The notes: generated by a model not told the origin, from the sequence alone. A DNA stretch of 64,000 nt from Plenodomus lindquistii (GCA_025504975.1 JANUWI010000001.1:4650001-4714000), one strand, 5' to 3'. Positions 9,407 to 21,551 are shown, counted from the first letter of the stretch. Translations and numbers: made by a program.

Positions 9407-10503
9407 CTACGATGTCGACGTGCGTCTTGTGCGACTAGTATGCAAAACAGCCACCCTGAAGACCATAATTGAGTCTGTGGTCCGACACTGTGCATATGGG
9501 GCTTGCGCATAGCCATCAAGATTCCATCAAGGTGGTTTGCACAGATCTCGAAGACAGCGTATCAAACACCATGGAGCAGCCGCGCAAGCTGAGAGTCTGT
9601 GCGAAAGGCGTTGCATGTCGCGTGGAGTCGCGGTTTGGCAGATCATAGTCTTAGCAATTCATGATTTCCACACTCTGGGCGAAAAGAGAGAGAGAGAGCA
9701 AGGGAAACACAAAAGGGATGGCCCTGCCGTTGCTACTGCTGATGGAAATAGCAACTCGCGATTGAGTTCTCAGCAACCGTATGACTAGCGCAATATCTGA
9801 ATCATATGGACATTCAACGTCACGGTAGGCGTCTCGCCGTTCGTGTGGCTGATCGGAGGCATCATTCGATGGCCCTTGAAGACATCCTTCGCGCTTTTGG
9901 TTCGCTCAAACACGTAGTCGGGGCTTGTCTCTAGAACCCAAGGCTGAGGTCCTAGCTGAGGTTTTGGAAACAGCGACTGAATAGACTTTTGGCCCCCACA
10001 CTACACGAACACGTCACGCTCGAAGATCTGGGGGCTAGCGCGAGGCTGCACTTGCCGTGAGAGATGCCTCGCAGTATTTAGTACCGTACTCCATTGGATA
10101 ACATACACAGGTAAAAGAGGGGAAATAGTGGACGTGTGGATGGTGTTTCAGACTATGCCATCACGAAGTAACTTTGGCGCCCTGCCGCTCGCTACATTAG
10201 TCTGAGAGGGCTCGCTCGCGCGAAATGATCCCAAGAAATATAAACTTCCATCGCGCCGATAAGGCTGTGTATGGTGATCGCAGTATTGTGTGTTAGCTGG
10301 GCAAGAACCATGAAGATGCGGGCAGAAAACAGCCAATACTGATTTGATTCACAAGCGAGGTGAGTAAGGGCTGCACACGCTTCATCAGTCTGAAACGCGG
10401 GTGAGGAAAGAGGTTGAATAAAAGGGTAGGTAGGTTTTCGAACTAGTTTAGTGGTGAAGGACTGTCATCTATGATCATTCTCCTTTAAATAAATCCAGAA
10501 AAC
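9407..10503. other. Intergenic region between the ankyrin-like gene and TRS130
   Basis: About 1.1 kb with no frame that resembles a known protein. A weak continuation of the ankyrin-like gene may extend to roughly 9570. A short GA run (9688-9700) is the only simple repeat seen. It holds the 3' flank of TRS130 on the minus strand. Confidence 0.5.
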
Positions 10504-13500
10504 TCACTGCCCCCTACTTTCCAGCCAAACCACACTCTTCGGACTTCCCAAGCTCATATCCGCCACGCCCACCGTGCTACTCCTCAAATCCGGTACCACC
10601 ATGATCGACTCCCCATGGCTCAGATAGTCCGTTTCGCATGTCAGAATCTGCTCTTCAACACCAGCAGCCGCATCCTTGGCTTCCTCCTTCGGCTTGATCC
10701 GTGCGCGGATCTCGACGTTCGGTAAGAGCGTGCTCCCTGGTTTGAGTGGAATCAACATGATGGGCCATTCGAGCTTCTCGTCCTCGCTAGCTGTGAAATG
10801 GGCACGGCGCTGACCTGCGATGAGCCAGGTTTCGGGATGCGCTTCGATGGTGTAGACGAAGTCGATGGGGTCAGATGGGGAGGTCAAGTTGGCGGCTGAG
10901 ATTAGGTTGGTGGGTGATGTCCAGCGTCTAGTGTGAGAGATGCGTAAGGTTGTCGTTATAGGCTGGCCAACGGTGGCAATGGATGGGATTTGAGAAGCCA
11001 TGGAAGTCGGCGAGAAGTTGAGAGAGGCAGTGTGGAGGATGTGGGTTTGCGGGATTGATACCATGATAATCATACGACGAGGGGGATGTGGCGAGGGGGG
11101 TGCTGTGGAGGGCGAGTTCTGGTCTGTAATTGAGGCCTTAGGAAGTAGGATAGTCTTGTGCTCCTATAGAGGTGTTAGAAGGACACAGAACCCATTCAGA
11201 TTGGAGGAAAATTTACCTCGTGCCATTTCTGTAACCAAGCTTGCGTGTCATCACGTATTACAACGGGCAAGCTGTCCAGGCAGTCGGCCCAACCCATATT
11301 CTCAAATGCACCAAGATCTAGCCTCTCGAGCAAAGCAACCCTCTCGTACTGATGTGGTAAGATGTGGTGTTCCACACGTTGGACGAAAGTCTCAGTCAAA
11401 AGGCGTGTAAGCCGATGCACTGGGCTTTTGGTAGCTGCGTCTGCAAAGAACGTGCGTACGCGGTCAAGGACATCTTCACCCAGACAACGATACTCGACCG
11501 CTAACGCTAGACTGCCAGAAGGAGGGTTTTGGCTTTGCCTCTTCTTGGACGGCTCGGAAGCCGTCTTTGTGATCTTATATGTGATCGCCACAGGCTGTTT
11601 GGGGAAGACATGTAGGGGGTCCTTAGACCGCCTTGGTGCTCGAACTTCGAACTCGTCTGACCCTTGCAATTCCACATCCAGCAGCTCTAGTGGCACGTGA
11701 TTCGCCGTCTTGATATTGAACTTCGAAAACAAAGAGTTACTCTTGAAGTGGTCATGAACGTTGACGTCCAAAGGTAGCTCGACTGGGATGACAGAAAGCG
11801 AGACAAACTGAAACTGGCCCTTTTGGGTGGTATAATCAAGCTCGACCTTGATAGCGAGGTCTTGTAGGATCGTCTCCATATCGTAGGGTATCTTTAGTGT
11901 TGCGGTTGTGTTGGGTGCCATATCACCAATTAGGATTGTGCCAGGTGTCTTGTTGTCTTCGATGGTAACGTCCCCAGTTACTACCATCGCATTGGCTGTT
12001 CTCAGCCGCAACCCAGCTGAAGCTGACTTGAGACGAACCTCTGCACGGGTAATATCATTCCAGCCGCTCGAGCATTCAATTTCCACATGGCGTGGCTTGT
12101 CAATATGGATGAAGTGGGAGAGGTAGACTCGCGCGTTGAAAGCTTCTGCGCGTGGAAAGCATAGTATCCGTGCCTTCTTTGCAGCTTTAAGGGAATGAGC
12201 AGATACTGAAGTAGTAATACCAAGGGGTGTGGTCGCTTCTGTCTTGGTGAGAGGCTCTTGAACGAAGACTATTCGCTTCGCCTCTAGAACGATCTTGTCG
12301 ATCATGTACGGTCCAACCGTGTTGATCTGATGGTCAGCCGGGAAGCTGTGTATATAGGAAACCACTCGAACTTACATTACATCCCAGCCACATACGGTTT
12401 AGGCCGTTCTTCAATTGTGTCGTATCTGTCATCTCAAGCCATAGTTCCTTACCAGGGGTCTGAGCGGTACTAACAAGCCTGACTTTGGCTGCACGAATCT
12501 CAATGTCATCTTCAAGAAGATGCCGGAACTGGAGGCGCAGTTGAAATCCATCCTTGTCGTCATAATGGCGTACATAAGGCTCCACGGAGATATCTCCAAA
12601 GTATTTGCCCATCTTCACAGTGATGTCGTATGGTAGCTGCTGCGAGTAACTTACCAGTTCCTGGAACAATCCAGTAGTATCGACCTTGTCATCATTTAAC
12701 CAATCGAGAGAGCCTAGTGTAGCGTCCGTGGGTTCGATGCGTTTGGTAGAGGCCCGCAAAGCCATTCGACTTGCGGCTGATTTGGCAAGTAAGTCGAGCA
12801 ACGTCCGCACATACTCGTCTTTCCGATTGAGCTTTTTAAGACAACGAGCGTGCATTTTGAGCATCGTGGTCTCTACAGTGTTCCATCTGCTTTCCGCAAA
12901 GAGGGAGCTTTGCGACGCCATACGCCCAAAGTAAGCAGAAGCTGCGGCGAAATCCCCCATCTGGCTGTCATTGGGTCAATCTTGCTCTTATCAGCCAGTT
13001 CAGATTGACTTACAATCGTAGTGCGGCCAAATCTCCCAGCACACTTTCAGCCGATTTATGCTGTCCGGCAGCAATGTAGTGCTTCACGATGACATCGCTC
13101 AAGCCCTGAATCTGTATTAGCATAAAAAGGCAGTATATGTAGTCATCGACCGTACCTCGTAGAATTGACGAAATTGGCCAATGGAAGAGACTGCGGTTAC
13201 CAGTGCTGTAGCCACTATGCCAAGGATTGGGTTTGGGTGTCCTTCGTTGGTGGTGGTTGGCACAGCTACATCTTCTGCTTCTTCGTCTTCGTCCAGGTTG
13301 ACTTCGCTCATCTCTTCTGTGCCACTCAGCGTGGGAAGGATGGCGGCCCAGCCAATGTCCCAGCCCAAGGCTTTTCCAACGTGCTCAAGCAGACGTCGCT
13401 GTATAGCGAGTAGCTGGGCTCGTAGACCTGCAAGCTCCTGCAAACCGTTCTTATTTGACTGTATCGCGCTGGGCTGATTGGGGGTTGGTCGATCCTGGTA

Positions 13501-15509
13501 CTGTCCGTTCTCGAAGACTACTTGAGCGCTTGGTGCGGGTTGAGCATAGGGCATTTCTGCAGAACCGGGTCGGCCGTTGGTTAAGGATGACGATCGCGAA
13601 GGATGTAACATTGACTTTTGTTCTACCACATTCATCTTCTGCTCTTTTAGCCGGCCGCTAAAAGACAAACTTTTGCCGGAGGATCCGGCGGACAAGGACT
13701 TTGGAGACTTGGTAAAAGGAAGTGAGACTGTCGAAGTCTCGCGTAGTACTTGATCAAGCGCAGCAAAAGTCCAGGAACGAACTATGTTGTCAATGATGTG
13801 TTCTGGGAATGTCGTATCATGGGACTTTGCACTGGAGACCATGTCAGTTCTCGTAATACATCATGATTCAATCGCTTCACCTACCCGTTGATCAGATCGT
13901 CCCGTAAGAGTCTTCCAGCGAATGTAACAAAGTTGAGCGCGCGAGAGCACAGGTCAGCCAGAGAGAAGAGATCTTCCGATTCATTAGCCAATCCACTGGA
14001 CTTCATGCCCACAGAGCTATCGTCACTTGCGCCTTGCACTATGCCAGCACTTGGACGAGGCTGCAGCTTGGCCGCAAGATCTGTCCGTGCAGAGTCCGAG
14101 TTTCCGAGCCTCGACAGCAAGGACATCTGGCGCGCAAACACGTATATCCGGAAATCGAGGACGGAGATGTTGTTAGCAAGGATCAGTCCACGATAGTCCT
14201 TCTTTTGAGCATCGATAGGTTTGCCATCGTGAATCTGTGTTTGTTGGCTTGTGCCATCTTCACCAGTCTGGCCTTCATGTTTCATTAGGTCTGCCGCCTT
14301 CTGATGCAGGTCTTCTGTGTAATTGAGTAGAGTGCCACCCTGTGCCTCTCCGCTGGCTTGGTCGCGGATGATTGTGTCCAACCCAATCGAAAGCTCATCG
14401 TACCCAAGCAAAGCATCTTCGACTAGGCCCACACTTTCAAAACCTCTTGCAAGCCCTTCTTTGAGAATGAAGAACGTGTTGAAGTTCCAGCCAGGGAACG
14501 ACCGCTGTGCTTCGTTCTTTCGAATGTCCTCTTCATATTGACCTACTCGGAGATCAAATGAAAGCAGGATTAAGACCTTGAATCTAGAGATGACATCGAG
14601 CCAAGCTCGCTCTTGCTCCTGCAGGGTCTCGACGACGGCGGGTGAGCTCGCGGGTGCTGGACCTGGCAACATGTGCGGGGGCACCCGGCTTTTTGGTACT
14701 CTGATTTGAGCAACACGATCGGGTGCCGACTTCGAAGGGATATTGAAGTCCGCTCTTAGCTTCTCAAGCAAGGTTGTCGTACCGCGAGTCCACTTTGAAG
14801 CCATGCCACTCTTCTCTCTATCACCAGAGGTACTCGTTGTAGACCATCGGGGCTGACTTGATGCTGGGGTCTCGGGCACCACGACGTGCAAAATCATCCA
14901 CTCAAATGCATCGTGATTCTCTTGGGTGCTTGGTGTGCTGCTCTGAGATGGCGGTGTGTGGTCCTTCACCCATTCTCTTATCTGCTTTCGCGCAGTTGAC
15001 TTGTACGTGTCAGAATCATCGCATCTCAGAAGAAAGATTTTGAGGTAGGGCGTTTGGCGAAGTCCAGGAATTTGATGTCGCCGTTCTTTCTCCTTAGTAG
15101 GTGGCCTCAGTATCTCTTCGGTTGTTCTGGTTGGTGTTCCTGCAGTGCCAGGTCTTGATGTTTGCCCTGGTACCGGGAGACTTGCAGTATGCGCAGACGC
15201 TATGCTGGGTACCAGGTCAATGTGTAGCGAATCAATAGATCTTAATGGCCTGGTTGGGGCTTTCCAGTGCAAGTTGCGAAGTGGCAGTCGAGCAGCCAAG
15301 TCTTCTTGTATCAACGAAAACACTCCAGACGGGTCATGGTATTCAACTGTAATGCGTGAGCGTGCATGTACGAGACGGATATAGCAAGGGTATGTACCCG
15401 TGACCTTGGAGCTTGACAGCCCATCCATCACCGTAGGTTCGGCGTGATTGTGCCTAGACACATCTTCTGCGGCACCCAGGGCTGGCGCACCATTTCCAGC
15501 CGCACTCAT
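10504..15509 (-). CDS. TRS130: TRAPP II complex subunit Trs130 (TRAPPC10), six exons
   Basis: Exons, 5' to 3' on the minus strand: 15509-13885, 13831-13156, 13111-13014, 12964-12376, 12326-11217 and 11163-10504. They encode 1585 aa. The introns are 53, 44, 49, 49 and 53 bp, and phase is consistent throughout. The N-terminal part (VTGTYPCYIRLVHARSRITV, then LRQTPYLKIFLLRCDDSDTY and RKQIREWVKDH) matches the TRAPPC10/Trs130 N-terminal region. The C-terminal half is beta-rich (ASLNF...QPITTTLRISHTRRW), as in the Ig-like tail of that family. Trs130 is a TRAPP II-specific subunit at the trans-Golgi that works in GDP/GTP exchange on Ypt31/32 and so in late Golgi and endosomal traffic. The start MSAAGNG at 15509 is the in-frame ATG nearest the conserved region. 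Low-complexity Ser/Thr stretches occur at about residues 90-120 and near exon 2. Confidence 0.88.
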
Positions 15510-16196
15510 CAAACACACACGCCGGTTCAATCAGTAACAACGTGGGATACGGTACAGGTGACGCTTGTTCAACCTTGCGATTACTGTTACCGCGGTGCGA
15601 TGAACGTTGCGCTTGGGAGGCTTGACCGACCTGCCGTCTCACCAAGCTGAATTCAGCTTAGCGTCTCATTGCTGCCCCACTGTGCACGTGAAGACACATT
15701 CACCGGGGCATCCTTGGAACCGTCAACATCACATGGGACAGGCCACTTCGATCCACGAGTAAACCGGCGTGCATCAAGCTCCCCATCAACCTTGAGGAAC
15801 GCCTCCCCAGCCGCTATCGCATTCCTCACAATGAAAGCCTCCTAGCTAGTACTGACACTTGTGTCCTAAGAACAAAAGCCGGTGCAATGCTTCATTGCCT
15901 ATGCTCACAGCAAACACAAAACACACATACACGCAAGCAATGGCCATAAGAGATTCCCGGATGTGAAGTCTGATGAGGTATTTCTCTCCCCTTGCGCTGC
16001 TATGATAGACTTGGTGCAGGGTAGAACGAGATTAAGGGTTTTAGACAGATTCGAGGAGGTTTTTCGACAGTTTCCAGGGAGTACTTTGAATAAAGTCTCA
16101 ACTCGACGGTCTTCGATGAAGACTGTATGTGGTTTCAGAGAAGCTATCAACGCCAAACGCCATGCTAAATGATGTACAAGTCCAATTGTATGAAGC
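15510..16196. other. TRS130 promoter and RFC4 3' flank
   Basis: Both flanking genes are on the minus strand. No supported gene is seen in these 0.7 kb. Short frames near 15882-16172 occur on both strands but have no recognisable content. Confidence 0.6.
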
Positions 16197-17372
16197 CTAT
16201 TTTGATTTTGTTTGAAGCGCGAAAAGTTGCGGTTGCATATTGATCTTACAAAGACGCGCTATGCAGCCTGAGAGCTGGAGGAGTGTCTGGACACCTTCGA
16301 GGATACGCATATGTGTGAAGCCGATTTCCTATTGTCCTGCGTCAGATCCTGGCTTAGTCTCACGGAAGGGGTCGAAGCCTACCTTGATGAATTCCAACTT
16401 CGCATGCTCGCTCAACGTATCGATTGTCTTCGTGACCTTGAACATGGTGCTAATGATGTCGTGGCACGAGTATCCCAGGTCCCATAGCTCTTTCAACGCT
16501 GTCAGCGCATCGTCGATCTTCTGTTCGTGGCAGGATTTGATCATGGCCTGGACCTTGATTGGGTGTGGACTGTCCACCACTCGGAACACATTGTCGCCGT
16601 TCAGGAATCCGAAACCTGCGTGTGTAGATTGGAGGTTGTTGATGGCTTGTCGCATATCGCCCTCTGCAGAGAAGACCAGCGCTGCGATTCCGTCGTCGGA
16701 ATATTCCACCTTCTCGGCCTCGCAGATTTGCATGACTCTCCTTACAACCTGCGCGTCTGTCAGACGAGCATACCGCAGGATCGCACATCTCGACTGCAGC
16801 GGCTCGATGATCTTGTTTGATTGATTGCACGCAAAGGCGAATCTGGTCGTCGAGCTGTAGATCTCCATGGTCCTTCGTAGAGCCTGCTGTGCACCACTCG
16901 TCATGCTGTCCGCCTCATCGAGGATGACCAACTTCTGCCGTCCTGGAGGCAGCGTGACCTTTTTTTGCGCAAAGCCTTTTATCCTGTTCCGCACGACATC
17001 GATACCACGTTCATCGGAGGCATTGAGCTCGAGGACCGCTTCTTTATATGCATCGCCCAGCAGTTGTCGAGCGAGGCAAAGGATCGAGGTGGTTTTTCCG
17101 ATGCCAGGCATGCCCGAAATGATCATGTGGGGCATGTTGCCGTCCTTTGCGATGATCTTGAGGCGTTCGATGGTTTCGGTGTTGCCGACGACATCGTCGA
17201 GGTATACAGGGCGGTATTTCTCAACCCTAGAAGAAGTGTCAGAGCAAGTATGCCCACACCAGAGCGATTATGATTATTACCATGGCAATTCGTAATTGGC
17301 GCCTCCAGCTGCATTAGGGTTTGGCCGTACGCCGTTGCCCGCCGCGGCCTTTGAGGATTCTGCTTTGGCCAT
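16197..17372 (-). CDS. RFC4: Replication factor C subunit 4 (clamp loader; human RFC2 type), three exons
   Basis: Exons 17372-17281, 17226-16383 and 16328-16197 encode 355 aa. Introns of 54 bp each split the WVEKYRP motif (phase 2 in the Trp codon) and the LEFIK|EIG segment. Key motifs: VEKYRP (32-37), Walker A GMPGIGKT (69-76), ELNASDERG, Walker B LDEADSM, and the arginine-finger SRC in PLQSRCAIL. The run MPHMIISGMPGIGKTT is characteristic of yeast Rfc4 and human RFC2 rather than other RFC subunits. The C-terminal exon (GFTHMRILEGVQTLLQLSG) is the pentamer collar. The protein works in the RFC pentamer that loads PCNA at primer-template junctions in the nucleus. The N-terminus is about 15 residues longer than in yeast. 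See the upstream ACGCG elements. Confidence 0.96.
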
Positions 17373-17418
17373 GTTGTGTGGGTTCTGGGTGCTGGAGAAG
17401 ATTGGAGGGGCTGATCTG

Positions 17419-17455
17419 ACGCGATACTCGCAATCGTAGACGCGATGGAGACGCG
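17419..17455 (-). promoter_or_regulatory. Cluster of three ACGCG (MCB-like) elements upstream of RFC4
   Basis: ACGCG occurs at 17419-17423, 17440-17444 and 17451-17455, which is 47 to 83 bp upstream of the RFC4 start codon. MluI cell-cycle boxes with this core bind MBF (Swi6 with an APSES DNA-binding partner) and drive S-phase genes in yeasts, including replication factors. Spacing and closeness to a replication gene support a functional role by inference. Confidence 0.55.
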
Positions 17456-17913
17456 CTTTCACGGGTTGTCTGAAAGCAGACTAGCTTGCACGTGCTCCGA
17501 CTCCCAGTCTCCAGGCTGGGCAAACTCCAAGTTCCCTGGGTGTCCAACGTCACTTTGGCACGTGAACAAGGCCTGGCCATGGCCACACGGGTTCATCTCG
17601 GGACCGGCCTGTCAGATCGATGCCTCAGCCTCAAGCGCCAGCGCCAAGCTGAACTGCGATCAGCGCTATTAAAAAAGAAAGGCACCGAGACAATGCAAAC
17701 ACCGCCGTAATGGAATTTCAAATTCACGCTTTTGGGGCTGGCTAGACTCGTCTCGTCTCGTCTGCCGCTGTGAATTTAATATGGCCAAACGGCACCGCAC
17801 AGCAGCCCGATGAAAGTGTCCGAAGGAGGCCGGTGATGCACACAGGCGACATGGAAACTACTGTAGGCCACAGAGTGTCTAGGGTTCGTGAGAGTAGCCG
17901 TGGTGTGGTGATT

Positions 17914-17937
17914 ACGACGACGACGACGACGACGACG
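17914..17937. repeat. (ACG)8 trinucleotide microsatellite
   Basis: Eight uninterrupted ACG units in non-coding DNA between RFC4 and the aspartic protease gene. It is probably length-polymorphic. Confidence 0.9.
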
Positions 17938-18441
17938 AGTACTGCCCATGGGTGCACCGCCACGGCCAGGCTTGCACCCACGGCGAGGGCAGAGAAATGT
18001 TCTGTTGGCTGTTGGCTCAGTGGAATTACGTGGGCCACTGCACACTAGTAGATAGTAGAGGGGAAGCGCAGGATCCGGTTCAGTGTGCATCATGGTAGAG
18101 TACGCGTCGTCATCGCTCGCCCATGCTGAGTGACAAGTGAAAAGTCCGACCACTAGCAGAGCCGTCGCTAGCCCGGCCGGCATTGTCTCTCCTTCTCTAG
18201 AGCAACTAACTGTCATTCATTCGCCATTCACTCGCTGCCAGTCCTTCCCGTATATATTCCCTGTTTGCCTACTTGACCCCTGCGCGCGCTTCGAGACGTA
18301 CACAGCCTTTCTCCGACTCGTTGTGCGTCAGCTTTTGACAAGCCACACGCCGCGGTTCCGCCTTGCTCCTCCTATATACCCTACTCTACCTGACGGCCTT
18401 GTCTGCCATTGCCACGTTTCCAGCCCAGGGACCACACAACC

Positions 18442-19978
18442 ATGAAATACTCGATACACCTTGCAGCGCAACTGGCGTCGTCGGCCATCGCATTGAGCCT
18501 GGCGCCGCGGTCAGAGGTAAGCGCGACTCGGTTGCTCCCCCCAATTCGGAGCGAATCCTCCCGCTCGGGAAGACGGTCTTGCGCATCGCTTCTGGCATGC
18601 AACTGCTGACGCCGACTTGCCCCAGAATCCCAGAGTCGCCCGTCTCGATACACAGCGTCGCAGCATCGCCAACCCCGTCGCCCACGATCGCCTACGGAGA
18701 AGAGCCAAGACGGTGCAGCAGACACTCGACAACCTCGAAACACTCTACTTTGCCAACGCCAGTCTCGGCACGCCGCCGCAGGAATTCCGCCTGCACATCG
18801 ACACGGGCAGCAGCGATCTCTGGGTCAACTCGGCGACATCACAGCTATGCCAGTCTGGCGGCAACCAGTGCGGCCCGTCGGGCACGTATCGCGCAAACGA
18901 GTCGACGACGTATGAATACGTCAACGGCGCCTTCAACATCTCCTACGTCGACGGCTCGGGCGCGTCGGGCGACTACGCAAAAGACACATTCCACTTCGGC
19001 GGCCTAGACGTCGAGGACCTGCAGTTCGGCATTGGCTACACGTCGAGTTCGCCCGAAGGCATCCTCGGAATCGGCTACACGCTCAACGAAGTCGCAGTTG
19101 GCCGCGCAGGCCTCGACCCATACCCCAACCTCCCTCAGAAACTCGTCGACGACAACTCGATAAACACAAACGCCTACTCGCTGTGGCTCAACGACCTCGA
19201 TGCGTCGCGAGGCTCCATCCTTTTTGGCGGCGTCGACAGCGACAAGTACTCGGGCGAGCTCGCCACCCTGCCCATTATTCCTGAACAAGGCGAATACGCC
19301 GAGTTCATCATTGCTCTGACTGGCATGGGCCAGAACGGGCAAAACGGCTCCATCTTCGCAAACGAAAATGTGCCTGTCCTTCTTGACTCCGGCTCCTCCC
19401 TCATGTATCTTCCCAACGACGTCGCTCGCTCTCTCTACAGGACCTTCGACGCGCAGTACGACTCCCAGCAAGGCGCCGCCTTCGTCTCCTGCGACCTGGC
19501 CAACCAACAAGGCTCTCTGGACTTCGTCTTCAGTGGCGTAACCATCAGCGTCCCACTCAACGAGCTCGTTGTCGTAGCCGCAATATCTAGGGGACAAGAA
19601 GTATGTATGCTCGGCATCGGACCCGCAGGAAAATCAATCTCCGTACTCGGCGACACTTTCCTTCGCTCCGCATACGTCGTTTACGATCTCACCAACAACC
19701 AAATCTCCCTCGCGCCGACAAACTTCAACGCTACGACCGAGAATATCCAGGAAATCAAGCAAGGTAGCGCTGGTGTGCCTGGTGCTAGCATCGTCCAGGG
19801 CGCTGTTAGTACAGCGCCCGTCGGAACCGCAGGACCTCGCATCCACGGCCCTACTGTAACCGGTGGACCCACACGGGCAAGCACCGCGGGAGGCATGCCG
19901 TATGCAACTGCGAACCCATGGGTTGGCGGAGCTGCCTTGGCTGGTGCGGGGATATTGCTGGGCCTGAATGGATTTTGA
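18442..19978 (+). CDS. GPI-anchored aspartic protease (yapsin/candidapepsin-like), two exons
   Basis: Exon 18442-18516 encodes the signal peptide (MKYSIHLAAQLASSAIALSL). A 109-bp phase-0 intron (18517-18625) precedes exon 18626-19978, giving 475 aa. The propeptide ends with the basic run RLRRRAK near residue 47, a plausible kexin-type site. The two catalytic motifs are DTGSSD at 84-89 and DSGSS at 279-283 (VLLDSGSSLMYLP), and the flap Tyr is in NISYVDGSG. The C-terminus has a small-residue linker and then the hydrophobic tail GGAALAGAGILLGLNGF, which fits a GPI-addition signal. Yapsin-like enzymes act at the cell surface on wall and secreted proteins, cleaving at basic residues. Codon use is strongly C-ending, suggesting good expression. 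Confidence 0.9.
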
Positions 19979-20439
19979 ATGACTGACGCAGACGTATTTC
20001 CTACTTGTCCTGTACAATGAACCAACATGGGGTCTCGGAAACTGCATAGCTTGCATGGGAGGCGTTTTCACAAGAGCATTAGAGAACGGATTTGATATCC
20101 ACTCATTGCTTTCGCTTTTTTTATACCTATACCATAGACTGAGCACCACTGCATACCTAGGCATAATATATGATCATGAACTTTACAGACTGTGTGTGTA
20201 ATGTGCGAGTGAGTCCAGGTGTTATGGAAACACCGTGATCACGGGCCAGACAGAGCGGTACCAACTCTGAAATTCAAGTCTTGCAGTCAGGATCAGAATA
20301 CAATGACAGCACCACCAGACGCAGCAAAACTAGTTCAAGTCTTACAAAAAAAACCATCCTATCGCATACCTACGTACCCTCCTACCCCCGTCTTCTCTTC
20401 CCAAGCCATCACATAACATCACATAACATCACATCACTC
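19979..20439. other. Convergent intergenic region with short tandem repeats
   Basis: The 3' flanks of the protease gene and of the minus-strand membrane-protein gene. A 10-bp unit ACATAACATC is repeated twice at 20411-20430 and followed by a partial copy. No gene is seen. Confidence 0.6.
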
Positions 20440-21180
20440 TCACTCGCCCTCGCCCTCGCCCTCGCCCTCGCCCTCGCCCTCCCTAACAACCCTCACCAAC
20501 GCCTTAAACACCTCCTCCCCCACCCCCTCTCCACTAGCATACTCAATCTCCATCTCGCTCAACACATCGTCTCTTTCCTCCTCACCTAGCGTATCGAGCA
20601 GCGCTCTCTGCGCGGGTGTAAGACGGGATAGTGCACCTGCATACCGCTCTGATGGGCTCGGTTGGCGTGGAGCGATGTGTGCAGGTCCGAGGACGGCAAG
20701 AGGGGGAGAGTGGGAGGGAAGTGTGGACAAAGACGTGTTGGGTTCTTCATCGTCGTCGTTGTGGTGGTTGGTATACACACCCCACCCCTCTTCCTCCGAA
20801 GACGAAGGAGATGGGAGGGGCGGAAATGGAAACGGAAATTGGAGTTGCGAATCATCATCGTCATCGTCGTCGTTGTTGATTTGCTGCAAGGTTGAACGCA
20901 ATGGCTTTGTCTTGTCAATCCGAGAGTTGTGCTGTCCTGGTGTTGGTATACCTTCGCTGGTCGCATCTCCCGTCTCTGTCTCTGAAACCACAGGGTTCTT
21001 GTTTTGCGCTGTTCGCCGTTTGTACGCTGCTCTCAGGAGGTACACTACCGCCTCTGCGATCATCACTGCGAACATGACGATGTAAATGATGTGCGCGATT
21101 TTGTGGTATGTTGATCCGACGATGTTTAAGATGTCCTTGATTGAGTACTGGCGTTCGAGGTGCCAGCGGAGGAAGTCCAT
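20440..21180 (-). CDS. Single-pass membrane protein with acidic, repeat-expanded tail; unknown function
   Basis: Single exon, 246 aa from the ATG at 21180 (MDFLRWHLERQYS). One hydrophobic helix (KIAHIIYIVMFAVMIAEAVVYLL, around residues 27-50) is followed by a basic KRR stop-transfer. The remainder is disordered, with a run of seven Asp (about 105-112), SSSEEE, a Pro/Phe-rich patch, and a folded-looking segment LSRLTPAQRALLDTLGEEERDDVL. It ends in a Gly-Glu repeat. The (TRAPALL..LG) segment resembles a short helical motif but I cannot name a domain. An N-terminal short lumenal end with a cytosolic acidic tail is inferred from the positive-inside rule. Confidence 0.6.
   Translation of the reverse strand: MDFLRWHLERQYSIKDILNIVGSTYHKIAHIIYIVMFAVMIAEAVVYLLRAAYKRRTAQNKNPVVSETETGDATSEGIPTPGQHNSRIDKTKPLRSTLQQINNDDDDDDDSQLQFPFPFPPLPSPSSSEEEGWGVYTNHHNDDDEEPNTSLSTLPSHSPPLAVLGPAHIAPRQPSPSERYAGALSRLTPAQRALLDTLGEEERDDVLSEMEIEYASGEGVGEEVFKALVRVVREGEGEGEGEGEGE
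20445..20480. repeat. (CGCCCT)6 hexanucleotide repeat encoding a Gly-Glu C-terminus
   Basis: Six copies of CGCCCT on the plus strand (AGGGCG on the coding minus strand) end just before the stop codon of the membrane-protein gene and encode alternating Gly and Glu. It is a likely slippage-prone, length-variable protein tail. Confidence 0.9.
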
Positions 21181-21551
21181 GGTTGGTGGGTGCGTGCGTG
21201 CGTGCATGCGTTTTGGATGAGGGTTTAGGGGCAGGATCAGACAGGCAGGATCCAGGAGTGTGCGTTTTTTTGTATTGTGGTGTGTTTGCTGTCAGAATAC
21301 AGTAGATGTGCGGGGAGTGTCTCAGTATGTTCTAGTTCTTTATATGCATGTCTCAAAGTGTTTGGTTCTGTGGATTCGGAACGATGGCTAGTCAAGATTA
21401 TGAAGGCTCTATTCGAAGCTGTGGTAATCGCCCAGCTTCTTGACCTTATTTGATACGAATGTACAAAGGACTGAAAGCCTTGTGAATATGCCTCATAAGC
21501 CCTTCCCAGGAGCATTGAAGGATTTCTGATCTTCATGATGATAGAATAACA
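21181..21551. other. Promoter of the membrane-protein gene and CRT10 3' flank
   Basis: A short GTGC repeat lies near 21190-21205 just upstream of the ATG. No coding content is recognised. Confidence 0.5.

Larger units (their letters stand above)
17373..18441. other. Divergent intergenic region between RFC4 and the aspartic protease
   Basis: A 1.07 kb region flanked by two outward-reading genes. It contains the ACGCG cluster near RFC4, the ACG triplet run at 17914-17937, and TATA-like sequences at 18251-18258 and 18373-18378. The latter is about 65 bp before the protease ATG. A 146-codon frame on the minus strand here is composed mainly of repeat-derived arginine and has no family resemblance. 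Confidence 0.6.

Noticed and set aside
8671..9519. Treating the 282-codon minus-strand frame as one intact gene
   Set aside because: Its first third (for example KTPPRRCFGPFSMK) lacks coding character, while the overlapping frame shows a clear ankyrin repeat, so a frameshift model fits better.
17776..18216. A 146-codon minus-strand frame between RFC4 and the aspartic protease
   Set aside because: Much of it (Arg and His runs) comes from the ACG microsatellite, and no homology is apparent.
19004..19597. A 197-codon frame opposite the aspartic protease gene
   Set aside because: Antisense shadow of a conserved coding exon.
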